From positions 1 through 7,335 of the forward strand of contig CALLME010000143.1 in the NCBI GenBank assembly GCA_938007945.1: a stretch of 7,335 bases of DNA, written 5' to 3'. Under the pieces are notes generated by a model, which worked only from the letters and a program-made list of their open reading frames with translations, did not search any database and was not told where the DNA came from. The translations under genes and the position numbers were made by a program. The DNA is from an uncultured Caulobacterales bacterium (GTDB lineage Bacteria > Pseudomonadota > Alphaproteobacteria > Caulobacterales > Maricaulaceae). Of the stretch, positions 1 to 5,841 are shown in pieces (the first letter of the stretch is position 1; every line of letters begins with the position of its first letter).

Positions 1-498
1 GCCGCAACGGTTCAGGTCCACATAAGTCTCATCAGGCGAGAGGTCGTGAATGGATTTCCCCGCATCTTGCTCTAGGTGCAGACGCTCAATCCCGACTTTC
101 ACCGCCTCGCCGCCTTCGGGCTCAATCTCAATTTCGCCTTCGCCCACGATGGGATGCTCGAATTGGCTGATTTGATAACCTTGCGGCAGATCGACATAGA
201 AATAATTTTTGCGGTCAAAGCGCGAGAACAGATTAATCTGCGCGTTTAGGCCAAGACCCGTGCGCACGGCCTGCTCGACACAAAATTCATTCACGACAGG
301 CAGCATACCCGGCATGCCTGCATCGACAAGCGACACTTGCGTGTTCGGCTCATTGCCAAAATCTGTGGCGCTGCCCGAAAACAGCTTAGAATTGGACGCG
401 ACCTGAGCATGAACCTCAAGCCCAATAATCAATTCCCAATCACCCGTCTCACCCGTGAGCCAGTCTTTTTTATCCGCAATGCGGGGTGCTATGAACAT
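1..498 (-). CDS. gatB: Aspartyl/glutamyl-tRNA amidotransferase subunit B (partial, N-terminal 166 residues)
   Basis: GatB binds misacylated Asp-tRNA(Asn) or Glu-tRNA(Gln). It activates the side chain with ATP so that ammonia from GatA can amidate it in the cytoplasm. The visible part is the start of the catalytic cradle domain. GLEVHAQ lies at residues 26-32, a KLFSGSA segment at about 38-44, the FDRKNYFY...[10 protein letters not shown] block at 94-112 and HLEQDAGKS at 141-149; the GLEVH and LEQDAGK segments belong to the conserved active-site/metal region of the family. Residue 102 is Val where I would expect Pro (NYFYPDLP), a minor oddity. The ATG at 498 has GGAG at 508-505, and an in-frame TGA at 504-502 excludes a longer start. 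The frame stays open to the window edge; full-length GatB is about 480-500 residues, so roughly a third is seen. It is the last visible gene of gatCAB, 127 bp after gatA, with a large palindrome between them. Confidence 0.97.
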   Translation of the reverse strand, partial: MFIAPRIADKKDWLTGETGDWELIIGLEVHAQVASNSKLFSGSATDFGNEPNTQVSLVDAGMPGMLPVVNEFCVEQAVRTGLGLNAQINLFSRFDRKNYFYVDLPQGYQISQFEHPIVGEGEIEIEPEGGEAVKVGIERLHLEQDAGKSIHDLSPDETYVDLNRCG

Positions 499-518
499 TT
501 TTCACTCCGTTTCCAACC

Positions 519-618
519 ATCCTTCGAGACGCGCTTCGCGCTCCTCAGGATGAGGATATCAATCAAAAAAGTAACCTCATCCTGAGGAGCCGCGCAAGCG
601 GCGTCTCGAAGGACGAGG
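519..618. repeat. Palindromic intergenic element between gatA and gatB
   Basis: Two inverted arms lie at 519-555 and 575-618 around a 19-bp AT-rich centre. The arms share TCCTTCGAGACGC on the outside and CTCCTCAGGATGAGG on the inside. Each arm also holds its own small hairpin: GAG/CTC plus CGCG/CGCG at 526-543 on the left, and GAG/CTC plus CCGC/GCGG at 587-607 on the right. The small hairpins differ in sequence between arms while the outer stem is kept. Elements with TCGAGACGC and CTCATCCTGAGGAG arms are, from general knowledge, common dispersed intergenic palindromes in alphaproteobacteria. This copy starts 7 bases after the gatA stop and ends 10 bases before the gatB ribosome binding site, so it is transcribed within the operon. 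Confidence 0.9.
565..587 (-). terminator. Possible weak attenuator or terminator inside the gatA-gatB palindrome
   Basis: On the minus-strand transcript the segment CCTCAGGATGAGG (587-575) can fold as a 5-bp stem with a 3-base loop. TTAC and then six T residues (570-565) follow. This resembles an intrinsic terminator in layout. The stem is short, the T run is offset by four bases, and the same bases can pair instead with the other palindrome arm (543-555). It may be only a by-product of the repeat. Confidence 0.25.
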
Positions 619-625
619 TTTCCGA

Positions 626-2092
626 TTACGTCCACCATTTCTCCGGACGCGCAGTAAACCCTGCCGCCTTCTCAAGCGCACTGGCGGCGGCAAAGACCGT
701 GTCTTCATCCATCGCTTTGCCGATAATTTGCAGGCCGAGCGGGAGGCCGTCTTTATCGAGGCCTGCGGGGACTGAAATGCCTGGAAGACCTGCCAAATTC
801 GTCGTGACCGTGAAAATATCATTGAGATACATTTGAACAGGGTCAGTGACTTTGCGGCCGACGGCAAACGGCGCGCTTGGAGCCGTCGGCGTGAGGATAG
901 CGTCGCAGCTCTCCCACGCATTTTCAAAATCTTGCACAATGCGCGTACGCACCTTTTGCGCTTGCAGGTAATAGGCATCGTAATAACCCGCGCTGAGCAC
1001 ATATGTACCAATCATGATGCGGCGCTGCACTTCGGCCCCAAAGCCTGCGGCACGTGTTTTCTCATAGGTGTCGTTGAGGTCAGCCCCGTCAACGCGCGTG
1101 CCGTAACGCATGCCGTCATAGCGTGCGAGGTTTGAGGACGCTTCAGCGGGCGCAACAATATAATAAGCGGGCAAGGCGTATTTCGTATGGGGCAATGTGA
1201 TAGGCACGATTTCGGCGCCGGCATCTTTCATCCACGCAATGCCTTCGTCCCACAAAGTCTGGATTTCTGGCGGCATGCCGTCGATTGAATATTCTTTGGG
1301 AATGCCGATGCGTAAGCCTTTGACAGAGCGCTCGCAGCTTTTCGTCCAATCGGGCACAGGCGCGTCAATCGACGTGCTGTCTTTGGGGTCATAGCCCGCC
1401 ATCGAGCCGAGAAGAATTGCGCTGTCTTTCACCGTCTTGGCAATCGGTCCCGCTTGGTCGAGCGAGCTAGCAAAAGCCACTGTGCCCCAACGCGAGCAAC
1501 GCCCATAAGTTGGCTTAATCCCGACCGTACCCGTAAAAGAGGCAGGCTGGCGGATAGAGCCGCCTGTATCGGTTGCTGTTGCGCCGAGGCAAATGCCAGC
1601 CGCCACCGCCGCTGCAGACCCGCCGGACGAACCACCAGGGACCAAATCCTCATCCTTACGCCACGGATTAATCACGGGACCAAATGCCGATGTTTCATTC
1701 GCGCTGCCCATAGCAAATTCATCAAGGTTCAGCTTACCCAGCATGACCATGCCGTCGGCTTTCATATTGGCCGTGACGGAAGATTCGTAAGTCGGGGTAA
1801 ATTCGCCGAGGATTTTACTAGCGGCCGTTGTCTTCACGCCCTCGGTGCAGAACAAGTCTTTCACACCAAGCGGCGCGCCTTCGAGCTTACCAACCGTGCC
1901 CGATTTGCGGCGCGCGTCAGAGGCTTTCGCGCCGTCCATCGCGTGCTCAAATGTCGTCGTGATGAACGCGTTCAAATCAGCCGCGTCCATGCAGGCGTCG
2001 ATATGCGCCTTGGTCAGCTCTTCCGAGCTGAAATCGCCAGCGGCCATGCCGTCAAGCGCGGCGGAGAGTGTGAGGTTTGTAAGATCTGTCAT
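626..2092 (-). CDS. gatA: Aspartyl/glutamyl-tRNA amidotransferase subunit A
   Basis: GatA is the amidase-signature glutaminase of the GatCAB complex. It hydrolyses glutamine and passes ammonia to GatB for tRNA-dependent synthesis of Gln-tRNA(Gln) or Asn-tRNA(Asn). The 488-residue protein is full length. The Ser-cisSer-Lys triad is visible: Lys78 in GVKDLF, cis-Ser155 in the glycine/serine-rich [15 protein letters not shown] segment (152-166), and nucleophile Ser179 in [10 protein letters not shown] (175-184). The GIKPTYGR segment (191-198) and ASSLDQAGP follow, as in the family. Residue 199 is Cys where GRVSR is more usual; this is not expected to affect the triad. The start at 2092 lies 3 bp after the gatC stop, and its GGAG motif sits in the last codons of gatC, so translational coupling is likely. 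The protein ends 7 bp before the intergenic palindrome. Confidence 0.99.
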   Translation of the reverse strand: MTDLTNLTLSAALDGMAAGDFSSEELTKAHIDACMDAADLNAFITTTFEHAMDGAKASDARRKSGTVGKLEGAPLGVKDLFCTEGVKTTAASKILGEFTPTYESSVTANMKADGMVMLGKLNLDEFAMGSANETSAFGPVINPWRKDEDLVPGGSSGGSAAAVAAGICLGATATDTGGSIRQPASFTGTVGIKPTYGRCSRWGTVAFASSLDQAGPIAKTVKDSAILLGSMAGYDPKDSTSIDAPVPDWTKSCERSVKGLRIGIPKEYSIDGMPPEIQTLWDEGIAWMKDAGAEIVPITLPHTKYALPAYYIVAPAEASSNLARYDGMRYGTRVDGADLNDTYEKTRAAGFGAEVQRRIMIGTYVLSAGYYDAYYLQAQKVRTRIVQDFENAWESCDAILTPTAPSAPFAVGRKVTDPVQMYLNDIFTVTTNLAGLPGISVPAGLDKDGLPLGLQIIGKAMDEDTVFAAASALEKAAGFTARPEKWWT

Positions 2093-2095
2093 AGC

Positions 2096-2389
2096 TTACT
2101 CCACTGACCGTGGGACAACGAAAAAGCCGTCCTCAGATTTGGGCGCGTTTTTCAGCACGTCATCACGCTTGCCGCCGTCGCTGACTTTATCCGCGCGCAT
2201 TGGCGCAGGCATAGCAACAGCCGACGTCATCGGGGCCACGCCCTCAACATCAACTTCTTGGAGTTGCTCAATCCAGCCAAGAATACCGTTGAGCTCATCG
2301 GCCAGCGGTTGCAGGCGCTCTTCTTCAACATGTAAGCGCGAAAGCCGCGCGATTTTCTTGACGTCTTTAGCCGAGACAGTTTCGGACAT
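2096..2389 (-). CDS. gatC: Aspartyl/glutamyl-tRNA amidotransferase subunit C
   Basis: GatC is the small belt-like subunit that wraps around and stabilises GatA against GatB. The 97-residue length is typical. Family hallmarks are the N-terminal helix VKKIARLSRL (10-19), a helix around 29-45 with ILGWIEQLQEVD, the central VAPMTSAV segment (51-58), and the GFFVVPRSVE C terminus (88-97). The ATG at 2389 is chosen over an in-frame ATG at 2401 because a GGAG motif stands six bases upstream and because MSETVSAKDVKKI matches the usual GatC N terminus. It is the first gene of gatCAB, with a promoter-like site about 30 bp upstream. Its last codons carry the gatA ribosome binding site. Confidence 0.97.
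   Translation of the reverse strand: MSETVSAKDVKKIARLSRLHVEEERLQPLADELNGILGWIEQLQEVDVEGVAPMTSAVAMPAPMRADKVSDGGKRDDVLKNAPKSEDGFFVVPRSVE
2099..2102 (-). promoter_or_regulatory. gatA ribosome binding site overlapping the gatC end
   Basis: The GGAG motif runs across the gatC GTG GAG codons just before the TAA stop (2098-2096) and stands six bases upstream of the gatA ATG. A ribosome ending gatC would sit on this site, which favours coupled production of the two subunits. Confidence 0.75.
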
Positions 2390-2394
2390 TGTCC

Positions 2395-2398
2395 ACTC
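2395..2398 (-). promoter_or_regulatory. gatC ribosome binding site (decides the start)
   Basis: The minus strand reads TATGGAGTGGACAATG. GGAG lies six bases before the ATG at 2389. The upstream in-frame ATG (2401) overlaps this motif and has only AT-rich sequence in front of it, so the downstream ATG is preferred. Confidence 0.75.
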
Positions 2399-2419
2399 CA
2401 TAAGTAATTCTAGACGCGC

Positions 2420-2448
2420 GAGTTAGCAGGGGCCGCGCGCGCGGGCAA
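2420..2448 (-). promoter_or_regulatory. Putative housekeeping promoter of gatCAB
   Basis: On the minus strand TTGCCC (2448-2443) is followed by a 17-bp GC-rich spacer and TAACTC (2425-2420). Read as TTG-N14-GCTAACTC it fits the Caulobacter housekeeping pattern TTGaCgS-N10-14-GCTANAWC well. The gatC ATG is 31 bp downstream of the -10 box, leaving a leader of about 25 nt. Two other sites in this window have the same spacing and a similar C-rich spacer. Confidence 0.55.
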
Positions 2449-2491
2449 GTGGGTCGTGGAGGGATTTTGTATCGAAAGGCCGCGCGCCCGA

Positions 2492-3082
2492 TTATTGAGC
2501 AGCTTTTGGCGGTATAAATCGAAACGGGTCCTCAATATCATGAGGTAGCTTGTGGCACCGAACTTTGTATTGCTTCGCCTCTCTAATAGCCTCAGCGTCA
2601 GGACGCGTGACGGCCGAACAGTCCATTTCAGGTTCGATGCCTTTTTCTAGATAATCAATAAATACTTTTTGAGTGTTTAGGTTTTGACCTAACATCATAA
2701 ACGTCGTATCGCCGTCACCACTGCCAACGATCACACGCATCTTCCCTTTCTCCTGAAGCCAGATGTTACCGTCACACTGAACATCGTGAATTACAGTTAC
2801 AGTATCATCCACATGCCCTTTAAACACCTTCACTGGTTTCATTTTTACAGAAAGATAAGGACTCCATCGTTTTTTGGTATCAACCACTATACCATTTACA
2901 GTCTTCCTCTCGACCTCTTCAATACTTCTAAAAGGCTCGGCTTCATTGACAACTCCTGCAAATACAACATCTGCTTTCTCTATCATTTCGACAGCATTGC
3001 CAGGGTATTCATAACTACAAGCCAATACTTTGCTTGGTGTGAGCAGTGGCAGCATAATCAAAATAAATAGCGTTTTTTTCAT
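2492..3082 (-). CDS. Exported protein, probable TIMP/netrin-like (NTR-fold) domain
   Basis: The 196-residue protein begins with a clear signal peptide: MKK, a hydrophobic stretch (residues 4-15), then SKVLA before Cys22. Cleavage before Cys22 would leave a mature N-terminal Cys (CSYEYPG). VLAC is a poor lipobox because Leu sits at -2, so signal peptidase I cleavage is at least as likely as lipidation. The mature part shows EMIEKADVVFAGVV (about 32-45), then a strand-like segment ending in VKVFKG, a Cys in VIHDVQCDGN and a KGKMRVIVGSG segment. Order and spacing resemble bacterial TIMP/netrin-like proteins, whose N terminus is usually CxC; here the second Cys is absent. Function is not known and inhibitor activity should not be assumed. 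The ATG at 3082 has GGTGA upstream; a longer start at 3166 would lie inside a repeat element and lose the signal peptide. The gene is visibly AT-richer than its neighbours, which hints at transfer. No terminator is evident after it. Confidence 0.75.
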   Translation of the reverse strand: MKKTLFILIMLPLLTPSKVLACSYEYPGNAVEMIEKADVVFAGVVNEAEPFRSIEEVERKTVNGIVVDTKKRWSPYLSVKMKPVKVFKGHVDDTVTVIHDVQCDGNIWLQEKGKMRVIVGSGDGDTTFMMLGQNLNTQKVFIDYLEKGIEPEMDCSAVTRPDAEAIREAKQYKVRCHKLPHDIEDPFRFIPPKAAQ

Positions 3083-3145
3083 GGTTTCACCGTATCTAAA
3101 TTCCAAAAATTTGCAATGATGGGTTACAGCACAATTCTTCTTCCC

Positions 3146-3269
3146 CGTCATTGCGACGTGGCGCACAGCGGCACTGGCAATCCATAAACGAATATCCCAG
3201 CAAACATCAATCTTGGTTGAAACAGCGGGATATGGATTGCGAACGACCTACGGTCGCGACGCAATGACG
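3146..3269. repeat. Inverted-repeat intergenic element, copy 1
   Basis: The element is bounded by CGTCATTGCG and its complement CGCAATGACG. A second inverted pair, GCAATCCAT (3177-3185) and ATGGATTGC (3232-3240), lies inside. Still further in are ATATCCC (3192-3198) with GGGATAT (3227-3233), and TCAA with TTGA around a 6-base loop (3207-3220). Each side also has its own hairpin: GTG-g-CGC-aca-GCG-g-CAC on the left and CGACC-tac-GGTCG on the right. The ends match copy 2 closely while the centre does not. Elements with CGTCATTGCGA termini are known dispersed repeats in many proteobacteria. No transposase is present, so this is at most a non-autonomous element. Confidence 0.9.
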
Positions 3270-3285
3270 TTTGTTCTTCTTTTTT

Positions 3286-3411
3286 CGTCATTGCGACGTG
3301 TCGCGCAGCGGCACCCCGCAATCCATAAACGAATATCACTTCCAATACGGTTTGAAGAAGTTAGAGCAAGGCATGGATTGCGAACGACCTTGCGGTCGCA
3401 GCGCAATGACG
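3286..3411. repeat. Inverted-repeat intergenic element, copy 2
   Basis: It has the same outer ends as copy 1 (CGTCATTGCGACGTG at the left, CGCAATGACG at the right) and the same inner pair GCAATCCAT (3318-3326) / ATGGATTGC (3373-3381), begun 140 bp after copy 1. The left 50 bp and right 38 bp differ from copy 1 at only a few positions. The centre is unrelated to copy 1 yet folds by itself: CTTC-c-AA (3339-3345), loop TACGG, TT-t-GAAG (3351-3357), centred on the element's midpoint. The right-hand hairpin is CGACC-ttgc-GGTCG. It ends 19 bp before the -35 box of the acyltransferase operon. Confidence 0.9.
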
Positions 3412-3430
3412 ATTGTTAGAGGCTCCCCGC

Positions 3431-3459
3431 TTGTCCCCGCCCGCTTTTCCCGCTAGGTC
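3431..3459 (+). promoter_or_regulatory. Putative housekeeping promoter of the acyltransferase operon
   Basis: TTGTCC (3431-3436), a 17-bp C-rich spacer and TAGGTC (3454-3459). GCTAGGTC fits the Caulobacter-type -10 pattern GCTANAWC at all but one defined position. The expected start of transcription is about 15-20 bp before the ATG at 3484. A TAAACT at 3465-3470 is a weaker alternative -10 because no good -35 box is correctly spaced from it. Confidence 0.55.
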
Positions 3460-3483
3460 ACGCCTAAACTATCTGAGGGTTTT

Positions 3484-4080
3484 ATGGCTGGTAAATATGA
3501 ACATGTCTGCGCGTCTGTGACGCCGCGCCTTGGCAACCGCTTTAGTAAATGGATTTGGGGTAAGGTGCTGGACGTCATGGGCTGGAACATCGTCGGACAG
3601 TTTCCAGAAGAGCCAAAACTTGTCTTCATCGGCGCGCCGCATACCTCCAATTGGGATTTTATTATTGCCATTGCGTCAATGCAGGCTGCCGGTATCAAAG
3701 CAAGCTGGATGATGAAAAAACAAGCCTTCTTCTGGCCGCTTGGCGGATGGTTTAAATCCATGGGCGGCATCCCCATTGACCGCGGCGCGAAAATGGACAT
3801 CACCACGCAAATGGCGGAGTGGTTCAAATCCGTTGACCAAGGCTATCTCGGTATCACGCCCGAAGGCACGCGTTCCAAGGTGGATAAGTTCAAAAAAGGC
3901 TATTTACGCATCGCTTATGCCGCAGGTGTACCCGTTTTTCTCGTCGCGATCGACGGCGCGAACAAACAAGTCGTGCTTGATAAAATTATGCCGTTGACCT
4001 TTGACACCGAAAAAGACAACCGTAAAATCAAAGCCTATTACGATAAAAACTATCAGGGTATCAAACCTGAGAACGGATAG
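3484..4080 (+). CDS. PlsC-like phospholipid/glycerol acyltransferase (paralog 1)
   Basis: The 198-residue protein has the acyltransferase blocks of the PlsC/LPLAT superfamily, which moves acyl groups from acyl-CoA or acyl-ACP to lysophospholipids or related acceptors. Block I is HTSNWD (His53...Asp58, the HX4D catalytic motif). The middle block is GGIPIDRG (94-101), with the Arg-Gly expected for phosphate binding. The third block is PEGTRS (126-131). GVPVFLVAIDG (148-158) corresponds to the final block. There is no signal peptide, and the moderately hydrophobic segment at about 59-90 suggests peripheral membrane attachment. It is shorter than classical PlsC (about 240) because it lacks N-terminal membrane helices. 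The acyl acceptor cannot be read from sequence. GAGGG at 3475-3479 supports the ATG. It is the first gene of the operon, with a close paralog 14 bp downstream. Confidence 0.88.
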   Translation: MAGKYEHVCASVTPRLGNRFSKWIWGKVLDVMGWNIVGQFPEEPKLVFIGAPHTSNWDFIIAIASMQAAGIKASWMMKKQAFFWPLGGWFKSMGGIPIDRGAKMDITTQMAEWFKSVDQGYLGITPEGTRSKVDKFKKGYLRIAYAAGVPVFLVAIDGANKQVVLDKIMPLTFDTEKDNRKIKAYYDKNYQGIKPENG

Positions 4081-4094
4081 AGCAGACGACAAAT

Positions 4095-4709
4095 ATGAAG
4101 TACAATAACCCTCATATGAGCGCGCACTCCCCCCGCATGGGAAATGCGTTTACACGCGGGCTAGGATCGCTCGGGCTGAAGCTCACAGGTTGGAGCCTTC
4201 ACGGCCAAATGCCTGATGTACCAAAATTTGTCATTATCGGTGTTCCGCACACCTCAAATTGGGACGCAATTTCAGCATCGCTTGCCATGCTAGCCTCAGG
4301 CTTTAAATATACGTTCCTCATTAAAAAAGAATGGTTCTTCTGGCCCATGGGCCCGCTGTTTCGCGCGCTCGGCGGCTACCCCGTCGACCGCGGCAAAGGC
4401 GCAGCCAATGTCGTAGACCAAGTTGTCGAACTGTTTGAGTCGGCAGATAAAGTCTGCGTCGGCTTCCCGCCCGAAGGCACACGCAGCCTCGTGGATAAAT
4501 ACAAGACTGGCTATCTCCGCGCGGCCTATGCCGCCAATGTCCCTGTCTTTATCTGCGCCTTTGACGGCCCCAATAAACGCGTCGTGCTCGACAAGCTCAT
4601 GCCGCTGACGGGGGATATGAAAATAGATAACGCGGCGATTAAAGCCTATGTCGATGCGACATGGACGGGTGTGCATCCCGAGCGGCAGAAAGTGATCGCG
4701 CATGGTTAG
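4095..4709 (+). CDS. PlsC-like phospholipid/glycerol acyltransferase (paralog 2)
   Basis: The 204-residue tandem paralog of the preceding gene aligns with it almost end to end, with one single-residue gap between the second and third blocks. By eye roughly half of the core positions are identical. Catalytic HX4D is HTSNWD (His52...Asp57), followed by GGYPVDRG (93-100), PEGTRS (126-131) and NVPVFICAFDG (148-158). All superfamily motifs are intact in both copies, so both are probably active. Differences cluster at the N terminus, in the segment after the HX4D motif (about 58-80) and at 101-120, where acceptor or acyl-chain choice may diverge (inference). No strong ribosome binding site precedes the ATG at 4095. 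A second in-frame ATG at 4116 is not better placed. The 14-bp gap after paralog 1 suggests coupled translation. Confidence 0.87.
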   Translation: MKYNNPHMSAHSPRMGNAFTRGLGSLGLKLTGWSLHGQMPDVPKFVIIGVPHTSNWDAISASLAMLASGFKYTFLIKKEWFFWPMGPLFRALGGYPVDRGKGAANVVDQVVELFESADKVCVGFPPEGTRSLVDKYKTGYLRAAYAANVPVFICAFDGPNKRVVLDKLMPLTGDMKIDNAAIKAYVDATWTGVHPERQKVIAHG

Positions 4710-4715
4710 CCGCAA

Positions 4716-5240
4716 ATGACCGCACCTAGCCGAAAAGACCAAGGCACCGTCACGAAAGGCATTTTGATTGCGTGGCTACTCAGCACGGTATTTATTGGTG
4801 GCAGCTATACGCTCTTTAATCATCTTGGTCTTTTTCACGTCATCACTTCGCAAAAAGTTTTCGGCATCACGCTCCTCATTTCTAGCGTCAGCCTGATTGC
4901 AGGCATTGCGAGAGCAGCGCAATTGCGTCACTTTTCGCAAAACATCGACGGCTCAACCCCCGAAAGCGGCAGCCCTCTCGATATAACGCGTCGTTATATT
5001 ACCAACACAGTCGAGCAGCTTTTGCTATTCGTCCTCGGAGCCTTAGGCTTGTTTTACGTAGCGCCAGATATCGCACAGCGACTTCTTCCGATTATGAGCG
5101 TGTGGTTTTTAATTGCGCGGCTGTTGTTTTGGGTGGGATATAGGATGGCTCCGCTAAAACGTGCGGTGGGTTTCGCGGCCACGTTTCATCCTACGATTTT
5201 TCTCTTCGGGCTCGCCGCCTATCAGTTCATTGTAACATGA
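4716..5240 (+). CDS. MAPEG-family integral membrane protein
   Basis: The 174-residue protein has about five hydrophobic segments (near 14-36, 48-67, 99-117, 122-141 and 151-172). The pattern RRYITNTVEQ (92-101) followed by LIARLLFWVGYRM (132-144) and a GFAATFHP segment matches MAPEG proteins (membrane-associated proteins in eicosanoid and glutathione metabolism): an Arg/Asn/Glu helix start, then an Ala-Arg...GYR helix. The family includes eukaryotic microsomal glutathione transferases. The bacterial members' substrates are mostly unknown, and glutathione use cannot be concluded here. The N-terminal extra helix makes it somewhat longer than a minimal MAPEG domain of about 130 residues. It starts 6 bp after the previous stop and overlaps the next gene by 4 bp (ATGA), so it is firmly within the operon. 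Confidence 0.78.
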   Translation: MTAPSRKDQGTVTKGILIAWLLSTVFIGGSYTLFNHLGLFHVITSQKVFGITLLISSVSLIAGIARAAQLRHFSQNIDGSTPESGSPLDITRRYITNTVEQLLLFVLGALGLFYVAPDIAQRLLPIMSVWFLIARLLFWVGYRMAPLKRAVGFAATFHPTIFLFGLAAYQFIVT

Positions 5241-5833
5241 ACTCTCCCACCCATTCCCTGCTCGCGCTCGCCGTGCTGTCAAAGCGCGGAGAGACCAAAC
5301 GAAATTGGGCGGTATTTATCGGCTCACTTCTCCCTGATCTTGCGATTTATCTTTGGTTTCCGTATCAAGCGCTCATCAAAGGCGAGAGCGGCAAACGGAT
5401 TTGGGATGAGCTTTATTTTGAGCCACCCATGCAAAATTTAATCGCGCTGTTCAATTCTATTCCGATTTACGCGGCGCTTGCGATTATTGGTTACGTGGCG
5501 CGCACTAAGCTTTGGGGCAAGTGCCTCCTCTTTTTCGCCCTCGCCGCTCTCATCCATATGGCGACAGATTTACCCGTCCATGGCCACGACGCTTATCGCC
5601 ACTTTTGGCCCATATCCGAGTGGCGATTTTATTCTCCCATCAGCTATTGGGAGACGGATCACCATGCAGGCTGGGTCAGCCTTGTAGAGGCCGTCATCGC
5701 GCTCGGCTCCATCGCGATATTATGGCGGCGATTTCCGAAACGTTGGGTCCGCATCGTACTCGGTCTATTGGCCCTGCTCTATGTGGCCATGCAAGTGATG
5801 ATGCGGCTTGCGAGTTTCGGCTTTGGCGGATAG
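5237..5833 (+). CDS. Multi-pass membrane protein with YdjM/DUF457-like metal-ligand motifs (often mislabelled 'CobQ')
   Basis: The 198-residue protein has hydrophobic segments near 25-42, 66-88, 95-112, 146-163 and 171-188. Conserved polar residues lie at membrane edges: His6 in the SPTHSLLA start, GSLLPDL (29-35), HMATDLPVHGHDAYRHFWP (His107, Asp111, His115, Asp118, His122), SPISYWETDHH (133-143). This His/Asp set resembles predicted membrane metal-dependent hydrolases of the YdjM/DUF457 group. Alphaproteobacterial relatives with the RHFWP and SP-SYW signatures are frequently annotated 'cobalamin biosynthesis protein CobQ'. Nothing here resembles the CobQ amidotransferase domains, so that name should not be used. 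The start codon overlaps the preceding stop as ATGA, indicating coupling. Enzymatic activity is unproven. Confidence 0.72.
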   Translation: MNSPTHSLLALAVLSKRGETKRNWAVFIGSLLPDLAIYLWFPYQALIKGESGKRIWDELYFEPPMQNLIALFNSIPIYAALAIIGYVARTKLWGKCLLFFALAALIHMATDLPVHGHDAYRHFWPISEWRFYSPISYWETDHHAGWVSLVEAVIALGSIAILWRRFPKRWVRIVLGLLALLYVAMQVMMRLASFGFGG

Positions 5834-5841
5834 ACGCCCTT

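Larger units (their letters stand above)
3083..3483. other. 401-bp intergenic region between divergent genes
   Basis: No credible gene lies here. From left to right it holds 63 bp of AT-rich leader of the exported-protein gene, in which I could not settle on a promoter. Then come two inverted-repeat elements separated by 16 bp of pyrimidine-rich sequence, and finally the promoter and ribosome binding site of the acyltransferase operon. Small reading frames across the repeats are by-products of their GC-rich ends. Confidence 0.8.

Noticed and set aside
1454..2107. 217-codon plus-strand open frame
   Set aside because: It is antisense to gatA, rich in Arg/Cys/His, has no recognisable domain, and arises from the GC-biased third positions of gatA.
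2390..2401. Upstream ATG (2401) for gatC
   Set aside because: It overlaps the GGAG motif that serves the ATG at 2389 and adds residues not usual in GatC.
1845..2426. 193-codon plus-strand open frame across the gatA/gatC junction
   Set aside because: It is a serine- and arginine-rich shadow of two firmly identified genes on the other strand.
2431..2490. GC-rich pair (GCGCGCGG at 2434-2444 and CCGCGCGC at 2480-2488) as a terminator for the exported-protein gene
   Set aside because: The stem is low-complexity with a loop of about 40 bases and no T run on the minus strand. The first part is better explained as the spacer of the gatC promoter.
3083..3166. Upstream ATG (3166) for the exported-protein gene
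   Set aside because: It lies inside repeat copy 1 and would place 28 polar residues before the signal peptide. The ATG at 3082 has GGTGA in front and gives a proper signal sequence.
3146..3411. CRISPR array or small genes in the tandem repeats
   Set aside because: There are only two units, and the repeated parts are inverted ends of one element rather than short direct repeats with spacers. The short open frames there follow the GC-rich ends and have no ribosome binding sites.
5512..5841. Long N-terminal extension of the ruvX reading frame
   Set aside because: The upstream part is the out-of-frame image of the membrane-protein gene. RuvX similarity begins only after the ATG at 5842, and 150 residues is the usual family length.
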